From positions 85,271 to 149,270 of the forward strand of contig JAKSPK010000001.1 of assembly GCA_024404875.1 (NCBI GenBank): a DNA stretch of 64,000 nucleotides, given 5' to 3'. This document shows positions 18,094-27,431 of this stretch, one piece after another. The translations under genes and the position numbers were made by a program. The DNA comes from Oscillospiraceae bacterium (lineage in GTDB: Bacteria > Bacillota > Clostridia > Oscillospirales > Ruminococcaceae). How positions within the stretch are numbered: position 1 is the first letter of the stretch; each line of letters opens with the position of its first letter. A model generated the notes under the pieces. The model was not told the origin of the DNA. It did no database searches and saw only the letters and a list, made by a program, of their open reading frames with translations.

Positions 18094-19551
18094 GTGAACA
18101 GCAAAAAATCCGTCTTTTTCATCGTGTTCATTCTGATCATCGCCTTTGCGGCTTCGACCGTTTTCGGCGTGCGGAATCAGTACGGTGATCTGACAACCGT
18201 CTATATCAAGGGCCTGAAGGATATCCGGCTCGGTATTGATATTCAGGGCGGTGTCGATGTGACCTTCGGTCCTGCTGACGGCATCGACGCGACCGATCAG
18301 CAGCTACAGGCAGTCGAGGAGGTCATGAAGTCCCGTCTGATCTCGCTCGGCATCAATGACTATGAGGTCTATCGCGATGACAGCAACGATAAGGTCATCG
18401 TCCGCTTCCCGTGGCAGACCGGCGAATCAAACTTTGATCCGGAAGCCGCGGTCAAAGAGCTCGGTGAGACCGCAAAGCTCTCGTTCCGTGCCGGTTATAA
18501 TTACACTGCCGATGTTGACGATGACGGCAATACGACCATTATTCCGATGGGCGAAGTTATCCTTGAGGGTACGGATGTCGAGGAGGCTTATGTTCAGCTC
18601 AACCGCGACAGCAACGGCAACACCACCGGTGAGTATGCCGTAGCGCTTGCACTGAAGGACAGCGGAAAGGATAAGTTTGCGGCGGCAACGCAGGCGGCTG
18701 TCAACAAGGATTCCGCTTATCTCGATACCGCAGGCTCGCAGTCCCGCTATGTTATTTCGATCTGGATGGACACCAACTGCATTTCTTATCCGCAGGTCAA
18801 TGATGTCATCTCGACCGGTAATGCGACCATCACCGGCGAATTTGATTACGACGGCGCAAAGGCGCTCGCCGACAAGATTAACGGCGGTGCACTTCCTTTC
18901 AACCTCAAGACAGAAACCTTCAAGACGATTTCCCCGAGCATGGGCAACGGCGCACTCAAGATCATGATGATGGCCGGTGCAATCGCACTCATTCTCATTA
19001 TGATCTATATGATAGTGCTGTATCGTCTGCCGGGCTTTGCTGCGGCGATCGCACTGCTTGGACAGGTTGCCGGAACGCTGGCTGTTATCTCCGGCTGGTT
19101 CGGATTTGAAGATTCCAATACGCTGACGATTCCTGGTATTGCGGGTATTATCCTCGCGATCGGTATGGGCGTTGACTGTAACATCATCACTGGCGAGCGC
19201 ATCAAGGAAGAGCTGAACACCGGCAAGTCGCTGTCGTCCGCTCTGAAGGCCGCATATAAGCGCTCCTTTACCTCGATCCTCGACGGTAACATGACCGTTA
19301 TCATCGTTTCGATCATTCTCATGGGCGCGTTCGGCGTCTCCTCCAGCATTTTCGCAAAGCTGCTGAAGTTCCTGTTTACATGGTTCGGCGTCTCTACCGA
19401 GGGCACGATCTATTCCTTCGGCTTCACGCTGCTGACAGGTGTTATCTTCAACTTTATCATGGGCGTTGTGGCTTCCAGATTGATGCTGACCTCCCTCTCG
19501 AAGTTCAAATGCTTCCAGAACAGAAAGCTGTACGGAGGTGCTGAGAAATGA
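18094..19551 (+). CDS. secD: Protein translocase subunit SecD
   Basis: SecD, with SecF, uses the proton gradient to help release proteins from the SecYEG channel. The 485-residue protein has one N-terminal membrane segment, the large P1-type external domain beginning RLGIDIQGGVDVTF, and a C-terminal block of five membrane helices with the family motif near GIAGIILAIGMGVDCNIITGERIKEEL. The start is taken as GTG at 18094 (AGGAGG 7 nt upstream) rather than TTG at 18088. It overlaps secF by 4 bp. Confidence 0.95.
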   Translation: MNSKKSVFFIVFILIIAFAASTVFGVRNQYGDLTTVYIKGLKDIRLGIDIQGGVDVTFGPADGIDATDQQLQAVEEVMKSRLISLGINDYEVYRDDSNDKVIVRFPWQTGESNFDPEAAVKELGETAKLSFRAGYNYTADVDDDGNTTIIPMGEVILEGTDVEEAYVQLNRDSNGNTTGEYAVALALKDSGKDKFAAATQAAVNKDSAYLDTAGSQSRYVISIWMDTNCISYPQVNDVISTGNATITGEFDYDGAKALADKINGGALPFNLKTETFKTISPSMGNGALKIMMMAGAIALILIMIYMIVLYRLPGFAAAIALLGQVAGTLAVISGWFGFEDSNTLTIPGIAGIILAIGMGVDCNIITGERIKEELNTGKSLSSALKAAYKRSFTSILDGNMTVIIVSIILMGAFGVSSSIFAKLLKFLFTWFGVSTEGTIYSFGFTLLTGVIFNFIMGVVASRLMLTSLSKFKCFQNRKLYGGAEK

Positions 19552-20537
19552 GTAAGTCAAACAAGAAAAACACAGCAAATACCAATATCCAGTCTGTGGT
19601 CGAGCAGGTTAAGGTGCGCGATTTCTGCGGCACGCGCAAGGTCTTCTTTGTGCTGTCTTCTCTGCTGATGGTCGGCGTTTTGCTCTGCAGCTTCATCTTC
19701 GGCGTTCAGATCTCGATCGAATTCAAGGGCGGTACGCTCGCGACCTACTCCTACAGCGGCAGCGTCAACGAGAATGAGGTTTCCGCACTCGCTAAGGATT
19801 ATCTCGGTACGCAGGTCAACACGCAGTTCGGTGAGACTTTCACCGGCGAAAAGCAGACGACCTTCACGATTTCTTTCAGCATGGAAAATCCGTTTTCTGC
19901 AGAGATGCAGGATGAGCTGCTTGCCAAACTGCAGGAGAAATATCCGGACTGCGATATCCAGGCGCTCGAAACAAACGATGTCGCGGCACATTCCGGTAAG
20001 ACATTCCTAGCCAAGTGTCTCGTTGCAGCGATCTTTGCTGCGATCATTCTGATCCTCTATATCGCATGGCGATTCAACCGCATCTCCGGCTGGAGTGCCG
20101 GTGTTCTGGCAGTTGTCGCGCTGCTGCATGACCTTGTCATCGTATTCGGTACATTTGTTATCTGCCGCTTCGAGATCGACTCGAACTTCATGGCAGTTAT
20201 TCTGACGATCCTCGGCTATTCTGTCAACGACACCATCGTTATCTACGACAGAATCCGTGAGAACCAGAATCTGCTGCCTGCCGGTACTCCGCTGACAAAG
20301 CTGGTCAATATCTCCCTGAGCCAGACCATGCGCCGCACGGTTCGCACCTCGATCACGACGATCACCGCAATGCTCATCATCTCGATCCTCGCAACGGTCA
20401 ATCATGTTCCGTCGATCCTGCGATTCAGCATTCCGATGACTGTCGGTATGATCTCTGGATGCTACTCCTCGCTTTGCCTTGCTCCGATGCTCTGGACCGC
20501 ATGGAAGACACGCGGCAAGAAAAAGGACGCAGAGTAA
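19548..20537 (+). CDS. secF: Protein translocase subunit SecF
   Basis: The 329-residue partner of SecD. It starts within the last codons of secD (ATGA overlap). Residues 1-50 carry a short soluble leader and the first membrane segment, followed by SIEFKGGTLATYSYSG, the SecF version of the external domain. The C-terminal half has the remaining helices with the conserved GYSVNDTIVIYDRIRENQ segment and SLSQTMRRTVRTSITTITAM. Separate secD and secF genes, as here, contrast with the fused secDF of Bacillus. Confidence 0.95.
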   Translation: MSKSNKKNTANTNIQSVVEQVKVRDFCGTRKVFFVLSSLLMVGVLLCSFIFGVQISIEFKGGTLATYSYSGSVNENEVSALAKDYLGTQVNTQFGETFTGEKQTTFTISFSMENPFSAEMQDELLAKLQEKYPDCDIQALETNDVAAHSGKTFLAKCLVAAIFAAIILILYIAWRFNRISGWSAGVLAVVALLHDLVIVFGTFVICRFEIDSNFMAVILTILGYSVNDTIVIYDRIRENQNLLPAGTPLTKLVNISLSQTMRRTVRTSITTITAMLIISILATVNHVPSILRFSIPMTVGMISGCYSSLCLAPMLWTAWKTRGKKKDAE

Positions 20538-20623
20538 CAGCGATGCGCTGATCCTATGCAATGATATTGCAAAAATATACGGGACAGAATCACCGTCCCT
20601 TGTGGGATTCTCTGAAATATGAT

Positions 20624-20651
20624 GAAGCACCTTGCATTTGCAGGGTGCTTC
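20624..20651 (+). terminator. Hairpin downstream of secF
   Basis: GAAGCACCTTGC and GCAGGGTGCTTC form a 12-bp stem with one G-T pair and a 4-nt loop. The T-tract is short, and the hairpin overlaps the next promoter's -35 box, so it may act as a weak terminator or a boundary element. Confidence 0.5.
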
Positions 20652-20661
20652 GTGTTATAAT
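20632..20661 (+). promoter_or_regulatory. Promoter of the sugar-phosphate isomerase-like gene
   Basis: TATAAT at 20656-20661 with an upstream TGT extension (20653-20655). A weak -35, TTGCAT (20632-20637), lies 18 bp away inside the terminator-like hairpin. Confidence 0.55.
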
Positions 20662-20710
20662 AGAATGAATATTCATGAATAGGATCATGCAGATTGACAG
20701 GAGAGACATT

Positions 20711-21502
20711 ATGATCGCAGCCGTATCTACTTCCTGCCTGTATCCGAAGCCTACTGAGGATGCACTCTATGATCTCTGTCTGCACGGTATCCGCAGCGTC
20801 GAGATCTTTCTCAATGCGCCGCGTGAATGCAATTCCGTTTTCACCGGCGATCTTCGCGCACTGCTCCGCAGATTCGGGACACAGTGCAGCTCGGTGCATC
20901 CGTGGACGGGTTCTTTCGAAAGCTTTATGCTGTTCTCAGATTATCCTCGCCGCGCTGCAGATTTTCTGGAGGATGCGAAACGCGTCTTTTCTATGATGAA
21001 TACGGTTGGCGCGAAATATTATGTGCTGCACGGCGCATCTGCCGGGCGTACACGGCCGGAGCTTTACTGCGAGCGCTTTCATATGCTTGCAGAAACCGCG
21101 AAGCCATTCGGTGTTGAGGTGACGCAGGAGAATGTCAATCTTTTTGAAAGCCAGAGCATACGTTTTCTGAAGGAGTTTTGCCGGATCCTCGGCGATGAGG
21201 CGAAAATCACATTTGATGTCAAGCAGGCAGTCCGTGCACATATGGATATCAGTGAGGCGGTGCGGCTGCTCGGCAAACATATCGTGCAGGTGCATCTCAG
21301 CGATCACGGTGATCTCGGCGACTGTCTCCGCATCGGGACGGGACGCTTTCAGATCGCACCGTTTCTGCGGGCGCTTCGCGCGCAGGGATTTGACGGAAAT
21401 GTGACGCTGGAGCTTTACCGCGGCAGCTTTGGTTCGACCGCAGAGCTTGCGGAAGACTATGCGAAAATAGAAAGACTGATCCGGATCGCAGAGAAAGAAT
21501 GA
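20711..21502 (+). CDS. Sugar phosphate isomerase/epimerase family protein (AP endonuclease 2-type TIM barrel)
   Basis: A 263-residue cytoplasmic protein of the xylose-isomerase-like TIM-barrel family. Recognisable strand ends carry metal-ligand candidates: KYYVLHGASAG (His), GVEVTQENVN (Glu), ITFDVKQAVRAH (Asp), IVQVHLSDHGD (His/Asp) and NVTLELYRG (Glu). The substrate is not predictable; relatives act on sugars, inosose or AP-site DNA. The start at 20711 is preferred over an in-frame ATG at 20675 because AGGAGA precedes it at 6-7 nt. Confidence 0.8.
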   Translation: MIAAVSTSCLYPKPTEDALYDLCLHGIRSVEIFLNAPRECNSVFTGDLRALLRRFGTQCSSVHPWTGSFESFMLFSDYPRRAADFLEDAKRVFSMMNTVGAKYYVLHGASAGRTRPELYCERFHMLAETAKPFGVEVTQENVNLFESQSIRFLKEFCRILGDEAKITFDVKQAVRAHMDISEAVRLLGKHIVQVHLSDHGDLGDCLRIGTGRFQIAPFLRALRAQGFDGNVTLELYRGSFGSTAELAEDYAKIERLIRIAEKE

Positions 21503-21542
21503 TCCGGAAGGAAAAGACAGAAGAACAGAAAGGAGCATCCTT

Positions 21543-22004
21543 ATGCGTTGTCCGTTTTGCGGCGAGGAGGATACAAAGGTCATAGACTCACGCTCCGTAG
21601 AGGGCAGAAAAAAGCGCCGCCGCTGCTGTACGAAATGCGGTCGGCGTTTCAACACAATGGAGAGCATTGAGCGGCCGCTGCTGATGGTCGCCAAGCGCGA
21701 CGGCTCGTTAGAGCCGTTCAACCGCAATAAGCTCATTGCCGGCATCGTCAATTCGACCAAGAAGCGCCCTGTGAAGATTGAACAGATCAATTCTTTGGTC
21801 GATGAGATCGAGGCGCAGCTGAATGCTGAAACCGCACAGGCCGTCTCGCCGAACCGGATTGGCAGTATGGTTATGGAGCGGCTCATGAAGATCGACACGG
21901 TCGCCTATGTGCGCTTTGCATCGGTCTATATGGCGTTCTCAGATGTTGAGGATTTTATTCGCATTATCCGCGAAATGGAGACAGAATCCGCCGAGGTCAA
22001 ATGA
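21543..22004 (+). CDS. nrdR: Transcriptional repressor NrdR
   Basis: Represses ribonucleotide reductase genes in response to ATP/dATP. The 153-residue protein has the N-terminal zinc ribbon (CPFCGEEDTKVIDSR, then CCTKCGRRF) and the ATP-cone domain (RPLLMVAKRDGSLEPFNRNKL onwards) ending with the VAYVRFASVYMAF motif. Length and order are canonical. AAAGGAGC precedes the ATG. Its last 8 bp overlap the end of the convergent gene at 21997-22422. No ribonucleotide reductase gene is in view. Confidence 0.97.
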   Translation: MRCPFCGEEDTKVIDSRSVEGRKKRRRCCTKCGRRFNTMESIERPLLMVAKRDGSLEPFNRNKLIAGIVNSTKKRPVKIEQINSLVDEIEAQLNAETAQAVSPNRIGSMVMERLMKIDTVAYVRFASVYMAFSDVEDFIRIIREMETESAEVK

Positions 22005-22422
22005 CCGGGCGCATAATGCCCGTTTCTGCATCATAGATACAGGCCGCGGCGAGCGTATCGCCGCAGAGCCAAAGCTCTGCATACCACGCGTCAGAGCCCC
22101 CGTTTTCAAGCGGATACTGCCAGCGCACTGCTGTTTCACCTGCATGGTGCTCCGGCGTGAGTCCCTGTTGCTGCTGCAAGGCGAGAAAGCGCTGTCCGCT
22201 GACGGTCTGCCACTGTACAGGCATAACAGTGGTTTGCTGCACCGGTGTATTCGCGTGCCAGCCGTGCAGTTCGAGCCATGCCGCACCCGCTGCCACGTCT
22301 GTCAGCTTGATTTCCTGCCTTTGTGCGTGACGCGGCCGAAGCAGAAGTAACCCCGCGATCAGACTCGTGACAGCAAGCAGGATCGCAGTTCGCAGCAAAA
22401 GCTGTCGGACTTTCATAATCAT
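21997..22422 (-). CDS. Small membrane-anchored protein, DUF4830-like
   Basis: A 141-residue protein with one N-terminal transmembrane segment (AILLAVTSLIAGLLLL) and an external domain of about 105 residues. The pattern FLALQQQQGLTP, then an aromatic VRWQYP and a TLAAACIYD strand, resembles the DUF4830 family of short Oscillospiraceae membrane proteins; this match is from memory and moderate. No function is known to me. It ends inside nrdR (8-bp tail overlap) and is divergent from the pseudouridine synthase. A G-rich stretch upstream may act as the ribosome binding site. Confidence 0.6.
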   Translation of the reverse strand: MIMKVRQLLLRTAILLAVTSLIAGLLLLRPRHAQRQEIKLTDVAAGAAWLELHGWHANTPVQQTTVMPVQWQTVSGQRFLALQQQQGLTPEHHAGETAVRWQYPLENGGSDAWYAELWLCGDTLAAACIYDAETGIMRPVI

Positions 22423-22468
22423 AACCCATGCCCCCTTTTCTGTAATCTATGCGGATGCAGGAGGGTTC

Positions 22469-23269
22469 ATGCATATTTCAGAGGTGTCTATGCGTCTTGA
22501 CCGCTATTTGTCCGGGCAGACTGCGCTTTCCCGCAGGGAACTGACGGAGATGATCCGCGGCGGCAATGTGACCGTCAATGATGCGGTTGTCCGTCGGCCG
22601 GAAACGGCTGTTTCACCGGAGCACGACCGGATCACATTGCAGGGCAGAGCCGTGCAGTACAGCGAATACCATCACTTTTTGCTGCATAAGCCCGCCGGTG
22701 TCATCACCGCATCCAGAGATCCGAAGCAGAAAACTGTTCTGGATCTGCTTGGCAGTGCAGATCGTCTGCCGAAGCTTGCACCTGCCGGACGGCTCGATCT
22801 CGATACTGAAGGGCTGCTGCTCATCACTGATGACGGTACCCGCGCTCATAAAATGATTTCCCCGAAGCACCATACCGCGAAGTATTATCTCGCGATGCTC
22901 GCAGAGCCGTATAATGCGGCGTACGAAGTGCTGTTCCGCAGCGGGATCATGCTGCGCGAGGGTGAGAGCGAAGAGCAGTGCCTGCCGGCTGAATGTATGC
23001 AGATCGGAGAGCACCTTGCCGTGCTGGAGCTGCATGAGGGAAAGTATCATCAGGTCAGGCGGATGTTCGCCGCAGCAGGCAATCATGTCACGCATCTGCT
23101 CCGATTTCAGATCGGTGCACTCCGTCTTCCGCCGGATTTGCCTGCTGGAGCTTATATCAACATTTTGAACAAAGATGCTGATGCTGCTTTCCAAAATTCG
23201 TCTATTTCGGATGCTGCTGCATTTTGCACTCGGCATTATTCGTCATATTGGATAAAGGATTTGAAATAA
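22469..23269 (+). CDS. rRNA pseudouridine synthase, RsuA/RluB family
   Basis: Converts specific uridines of ribosomal RNA to pseudouridine. It has an N-terminal S4 RNA-binding domain (MRLDRYLSGQTALSRRELTE, then GGNVTVND) and the catalytic domain with HFLLHKPAGVITA, the active-site Asp motif APAGRLDLDTEGLLLITDDG and KYHQVRRMFAAAGNHV. The start is uncertain: ATG 22469 has AGGAGG 4 nt upstream, and ATG 22490 has GAGG 5 nt upstream and matches the family N-terminus better. About 35 residues extend beyond the catalytic core. Whether it targets 16S or 23S rRNA is not decided. Confidence 0.9.
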   Translation: MHISEVSMRLDRYLSGQTALSRRELTEMIRGGNVTVNDAVVRRPETAVSPEHDRITLQGRAVQYSEYHHFLLHKPAGVITASRDPKQKTVLDLLGSADRLPKLAPAGRLDLDTEGLLLITDDGTRAHKMISPKHHTAKYYLAMLAEPYNAAYEVLFRSGIMLREGESEEQCLPAECMQIGEHLAVLELHEGKYHQVRRMFAAAGNHVTHLLRFQIGALRLPPDLPAGAYINILNKDADAAFQNSSISDAAAFCTRHYSSYWIKDLK

Positions 23270-23287
23270 GTTTGGTCAATTATCATC

Positions 23288-23316
23288 TTGACCGATTGCG
23301 AAAAATCTGGTAAAAT
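23288..23316 (+). promoter_or_regulatory. Promoter of the sugar ABC ATPase gene
   Basis: TTGACC (23288-23293), 17 bp, TAAAAT (23311-23316) with a TGG extension. The leader is about 160 nt and contains a perfect 7-bp inverted repeat, GTATGCG/CGCATAC, at 23377-23396. Confidence 0.7.
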
Positions 23317-23481
23317 GTTATCAGCAATGCTATAGGGCAGTTCTGTATACTGTCCGCAAAAAATCCGTTTCATTATGTATGCGGTCAGGCGCATACTTGC
23401 AGGATGAGACAGTCCGGATTCTCCTTCCGTTTTGTCGGCTCTGCATGGATAAATTTTGATGATTTACAGGAGGATATGAGA

Positions 23482-24621
23482 ATGGCAAGTTTGTCTTTGC
23501 GGGGTATTTACAAGAAGTATCCCGGCGGTGTTGTCGCAGTTTCCGATGTTAACCTTGAGATCCGCGACAAGGAGTTTATTGTTCTGGTCGGACCTTCCGG
23601 CTGCGGTAAGTCCACGACGCTGCGTATGATCGCAGGTCTGGAAGAGATCTCCGAGGGTGAACTGTATATCGGCGACCGTCTGGTCAACGATATCGCACCG
23701 AAGGATCGCGACATCGCAATGGTGTTCCAGAACTACGCTCTGTATCCGCACATGACTGTTTTCGACAACATGGCATTCGGCCTGAAGCTCCGCAAGGTGC
23801 CGAAGGATGAGATCGCCCGCAAGGTCGAAGAGGCTGCAAGAATCCTTGACCTGACCCCGCTGCTCAACCGTAAGCCGAAGGCAATGTCCGGTGGTCAGCG
23901 TCAGAGAGTTGCGCTCGGCCGTGCAATCGTCCGTAACCCGCAGGTCTTCCTGCTCGACGAGCCGCTGTCCAACCTCGACGCAAAGCTCCGTGCACAGATG
24001 AGAACCGAGATCTCGCTGCTTCACAAGCGTCTCGGCACCACCTTCATCTATGTTACGCATGACCAGACAGAGGCTATGACCATGGGCGACCGTATCGTCG
24101 TTATGAAGGGCGGCTATGTCCAGCAGATCGATTCTCCGCAGAACCTCTATGAGACTCCGTGCAACAAGTTCGTTGCAGGCTTCCTTGGTTCTCCGCAGAT
24201 GAACTTCATCGACGCTGTTCTGACCTACCGTGATGGCAAATATGTTGTCGTATTCGGTTCTGAGGATACCAAGATTTCCAGAGGCATCAAGTCTGAAGTT
24301 GTACTGCCGCAGAGCAAGGTCACACCGGATCTGGAGCACTACATCGACAAAGAAATCATCATGGGTATCCGTCCGGAGAACGTTCATGACGAGCCGCAGT
24401 ACCTTGCAAATGCAACGACCGGTATCGTCAAGTGCGTGGTCGAGATCACCGAGCTGATGGGTGCTGAGACCTATCTGTACCTCGACTTCGAGGGTGTCAA
24501 GATGACTGCTCGTGTTTCTCCGAAGTCCACGGCTCGTCCGCAGGATGAGATCGATGTTGTTTTCGATGCCGAGAAGATTCACCTTTTCGACAAGGAAACC
24601 GAGAAGACCATCATCAACTGA
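23482..24621 (+). CDS. msmK: Sugar ABC transporter ATP-binding protein, MsmK/UgpC type
   Basis: The 379-residue ATPase of carbohydrate-uptake (CUT1) importers. It has Walker [11 protein letters not shown]-loop [20 protein letters not shown], signature [17 protein letters not shown], Walker [17 protein letters not shown] and the H-loop [10 protein letters not shown], followed by the C-terminal regulatory OB-type domain. No permease or binding-protein gene is adjacent, consistent with the known Firmicute habit of one shared MsmK ATPase serving many sugar importers. The start at 23482 has AGGAGG 8 nt upstream; ATG 23476 is too close to it. Codons appear adapted to high expression. Confidence 0.94.
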   Translation: MASLSLRGIYKKYPGGVVAVSDVNLEIRDKEFIVLVGPSGCGKSTTLRMIAGLEEISEGELYIGDRLVNDIAPKDRDIAMVFQNYALYPHMTVFDNMAFGLKLRKVPKDEIARKVEEAARILDLTPLLNRKPKAMSGGQRQRVALGRAIVRNPQVFLLDEPLSNLDAKLRAQMRTEISLLHKRLGTTFIYVTHDQTEAMTMGDRIVVMKGGYVQQIDSPQNLYETPCNKFVAGFLGSPQMNFIDAVLTYRDGKYVVVFGSEDTKISRGIKSEVVLPQSKVTPDLEHYIDKEIIMGIRPENVHDEPQYLANATTGIVKCVVEITELMGAETYLYLDFEGVKMTARVSPKSTARPQDEIDVVFDAEKIHLFDKETEKTIIN

Positions 24622-24639
24622 TATTGTTCGTACAAATGT

Positions 24640-24675
24640 CCCCGTTCTGCTGTTCAGCAGAGCGGGGCGTTTTTT
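24640..24675 (+). terminator. Terminator of the sugar ABC ATPase gene
   Basis: CCCCGTTCTGCTG pairs with CAGCAGAGCGGGG (one G-T), followed by a T6 run. It begins 18 bp after the stop codon. Confidence 0.9.
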
Positions 24676-24682
24676 GTGAAAG

Positions 24683-24862
24683 ATGCAGATGGAGAATGAT
24701 CACGAGATTTGCGTTGTGGATGTAGTGCATTACGACAAGCCGTCCTTTGAACGGTTCGGTGACGAGAATGAAATCAAGTTCAAATTCTACGATATAAAGC
24801 TGTCTGAAGATACGGCCGAGCTCTCCGGCTGCATTCTCAATGATGATATCCTTTCGCGCTGA
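24683..24862 (+). CDS. Possible small protein or gene remnant, 59 aa
   Basis: An open frame from ATG 24683 to TGA 24860-24862 with protein-like composition (MENDHEICVVDVVHYDKPSF near the start). It lies directly after a terminator, with no clear ribosome binding site or promoter. It could be the leftover of a longer gene. I recognise no family. Confidence 0.3.
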   Translation: MQMENDHEICVVDVVHYDKPSFERFGDENEIKFKFYDIKLSEDTAELSGCILNDDILSR

Positions 24863-24911
24863 TTTTGATGCCGAATGCTATCGTGATATCACATCAGGTT
24901 TGCAAAACACA

Positions 24912-24942
24912 ATCCCCCGAAACCAGTCCGGTTTCGGGGGAT
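24912..24942 (-). terminator. Terminator of the acyltransferase/kor transcript
   Basis: A perfect 13-bp stem, ATCCCCCGAAACC with GGTTTCGGGGGAT, 5-nt loop, just past the acyltransferase stop on the minus strand and followed there by a T-rich stretch. Confidence 0.8.
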
Positions 24943-24952
24943 CTTGCATTTG

Positions 24953-26107
24953 TTATTCTGATTTTGCTGCGGCTTCTGTTTCCTGTGTCTGCGGTTTGAA
25001 GATCAGCCTTCGAAGTGTCGGTTCTGCAAATCCGATCAGATTCCAGAAAATCTCGACCAACAGAGAAGCGCCGAGCGTAAAGGCAAGCAGGATCAGCCAG
25101 TCCATCAGCGGACTTCTTGTGCTGTATACGATCCTTGTTGTTTCGTAGAAATAGTAGCAGAAGAAAGTGTGAAGCAGCCAGAAATTCGTGCTGTGTTGTC
25201 CGAAGAAGACTGCGCCTTCTTTCAGCAGCGGGATTGAGTCTAGAATCACCGATGCAGCCGCAATAAACAGCGGGACATATATGATGTCAATGAACTCAGC
25301 CGTGAGAAAACTGCGCATATAAAATATGCCAACGATCACAGCAAGGCCGTAGACCGGCGAAAAACGCAGTCGAATGAAGATGTTTTTCATCCTGACAAGC
25401 AGATCGTGCTTTGCGAACACGATGCCGAGATACAGCATTGTTGCGCGGATATCCGGGATCAGAAAAACGGAGAAGAAAAAGTGGTTTTGTGCGCCGGCAA
25501 ACAGCGTTGTGTTACCAATATTCGTAAAGACCGCTCTGCGTACAAAGTCAATCATGCAGACGATGAGGAAATCCGCTGCCGGATGATTGGTTTTCTTCAT
25601 AGCCAGACAGAAAAGGACTCCCATCGGCATCATGCAGAGATACGACTTAAAAAACCACCATTCATAATTCAGCGTACTGTTGATTCCGGTGAAATTGGCG
25701 AGCAGTGTGAGAAACATCTGCCGTGCGTCGGATATATTATAAATGCAGCAGAGTACAGGTGCCTGATCGAGGCTGCGGCGGAAAAAGATCAATGCGACAG
25801 GTATGATCAGTACAAAAACCCGCCAGTATGCGAGATACAGCCGCTTGATCTGCTTTCCGAGATGAAAACGCTTATCCTTCCAGAGCAGATACATTCCGTA
25901 GCCGCCAAGAAAGAAGAAGATGCTGACACAATTATTGCAGAAGCCTGCAAGTGTGCTGAGCAGTCCTCTTTCAGCAAAGCCGCGCCAGAGCGTCTGAAAT
26001 CCTTCAAAATCAGGCGGATAGCGGTCAGTGAAGCCGACCAGATGATGAAACAGCATCATCAGGGCAGCAAGCCCCTTCAGTGCTTTGGTATCATCCCGTG
26101 AAAACAT
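24953..26107 (-). CDS. Acyltransferase family 3 membrane protein
   Basis: A 384-residue polytopic membrane protein of the acyltransferase-3 (OafA/NodX) family, which transfers acyl groups to exported polysaccharides or other envelope molecules. It opens with KALKGLAALMMLFHHLVGF, where the His pair ends the first helix as in the family motif, and has about ten hydrophobic segments. The final residues are short, soluble and polar. The acceptor is unknown. It begins 6 bp after the korC homologue ends on the same strand, so it may be transcribed with the oxidoreductase genes, although no functional tie is evident. Confidence 0.8.
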   Translation of the reverse strand: MFSRDDTKALKGLAALMMLFHHLVGFTDRYPPDFEGFQTLWRGFAERGLLSTLAGFCNNCVSIFFFLGGYGMYLLWKDKRFHLGKQIKRLYLAYWRVFVLIIPVALIFFRRSLDQAPVLCCIYNISDARQMFLTLLANFTGINSTLNYEWWFFKSYLCMMPMGVLFCLAMKKTNHPAADFLIVCMIDFVRRAVFTNIGNTTLFAGAQNHFFFSVFLIPDIRATMLYLGIVFAKHDLLVRMKNIFIRLRFSPVYGLAVIVGIFYMRSFLTAEFIDIIYVPLFIAAASVILDSIPLLKEGAVFFGQHSTNFWLLHTFFCYYFYETTRIVYSTRSPLMDWLILLAFTLGASLLVEIFWNLIGFAEPTLRRLIFKPQTQETEAAAKSE

Positions 26108-26113
26108 TCACGG

Positions 26114-26650
26114 TCATCCTGCGTAGTCTGCACCGAGCTGAAGTGCGCGCATATTGTTGTCAATGGTATGCATACGCTTTGGCGGCGTATTCTTTTCGAG
26201 CGCCTTGCGGACAGTCTCAAAGGTGAAGATTCCGGTCTCGTGCAGGAGCTTTCCGAGCAGAATGATATTTGCGCCCTTCGCGAGATCGTTGTCCTCTGCA
26301 AGCTGTGTTGCCGGAACATAGAAGGTCTCAATATCGGTACGGTCGGTTTTCTGTGCGATCATGGAGCTGTCAACAAAAGCCTTGCCGCCCTTCTTGACGC
26401 TCGGCATGAATGCATCGAACGACGGGCCGTTCAGCGCGATGAGCAGATCCGGCTCAAGCACCTGCGGCGAGCCGATCGGCTCATCGGAGATGCAGACGGA
26501 ACAGTTGCACTTACCGCCGCGCATTTCCGGGCCGTAGCTCGGCAGCCATGAGATCTCCTTGCCCTCAAAGAGCGCACAGTATGCGAGCAGCTTGCCGGCA
26601 AACAGGATGCCCTGTCCGCCGAAGCCAGCGAGCAGAATTTCATAGGTCAT
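26114..26650 (-). CDS. korC: 2-oxoacid:ferredoxin oxidoreductase, gamma subunit
   Basis: The 178-residue gamma chain, with the family's GFGGQGILFAGKLLA N-terminus and the SYGPEMRGGKCNCSVCISD block. It is part of a four-subunit complex that oxidatively decarboxylates a 2-oxoacid to an acyl-CoA, reducing ferredoxin. It overlaps the beta-subunit gene by 4 bp (ATGA). Gene order delta-alpha-beta-gamma and the sequences fit the KOR/VOR type (2-oxoglutarate or branched-chain 2-oxoacids) rather than single-chain pyruvate:ferredoxin oxidoreductase; the substrate is not settled. Confidence 0.9.
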   Translation of the reverse strand: MTYEILLAGFGGQGILFAGKLLAYCALFEGKEISWLPSYGPEMRGGKCNCSVCISDEPIGSPQVLEPDLLIALNGPSFDAFMPSVKKGGKAFVDSSMIAQKTDRTDIETFYVPATQLAEDNDLAKGANIILLGKLLHETGIFTFETVRKALEKNTPPKRMHTIDNNMRALQLGADYAG

Positions 26651-27431
26651 TTTGCGGCACCTCCCATTGCGAGCTTATCGGCATTTGCTTCCGTGATCTC
26701 AACATCCTTGTAAACGCCGAGCGGATAATAGGGGATGCACTCCTCCTGAAGCCGCTTGATGGACTCCTTCGGTGTCAGACCCCAGTTGGAAGGACAGGTC
26801 GAAAGCACCTCGACGATCGAGAAGCCGTTGCCCTTCTGCTGGTTTTCAAATGCCTTGCGGATCATCTTCTTGGTCTCGCGGATATGCGGAACGGTATCGA
26901 CTGCGGTGCGGACTGCGAGTGCAGTACCGTCGAGCGTCGAGAGCATTTCGCAGACATGGATCGGATAGCCAGCAGTGCGCGGATCTCTGCCGTAGGGAGA
27001 GGTCGTTGTGACCTGACCGGGCAGAGTGGTCGGAGCCATCTGGCCGCCGGTCATGCCGTAGGTACCGTTGTTGACGAAGATTACGACGATGTTTTCACCT
27101 CTGGTTGCAGCATGGACGGTTTCCGCCGTACCGATTGCAGCGAGGTCGCCGTCGCCCTGATAGGTAAAGACATTGAGATCAGGTCTTGCGCGCTTGACAC
27201 CGGTCGCGACGGCCGGCGCTCTGCCGTGCGGCGCCTCGATCATATCACAGTTGAAATAATTATACGCAAACACCGAGCATCCGACCGGGCACACGCCGAC
27301 GGTATCGCCCTCGATGCCCATTTCGTCGATGACCTCCGCAACAAGGCGGTGGATAATGCCGTGTGTACAGCCTGCGCAATAGTGCAGACGCACATCGCAC
27401 AGTGCGTGCGGTCTCTGGAATTTGACAGCCA

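Noticed and set aside
23377-23396. Short palindrome before the sugar ABC ATPase as a catabolite-response operator
   Set aside because: GTATGCG/CGCATAC with a 6-nt spacer does not match the cre consensus; noted only as a hairpin in the leader.
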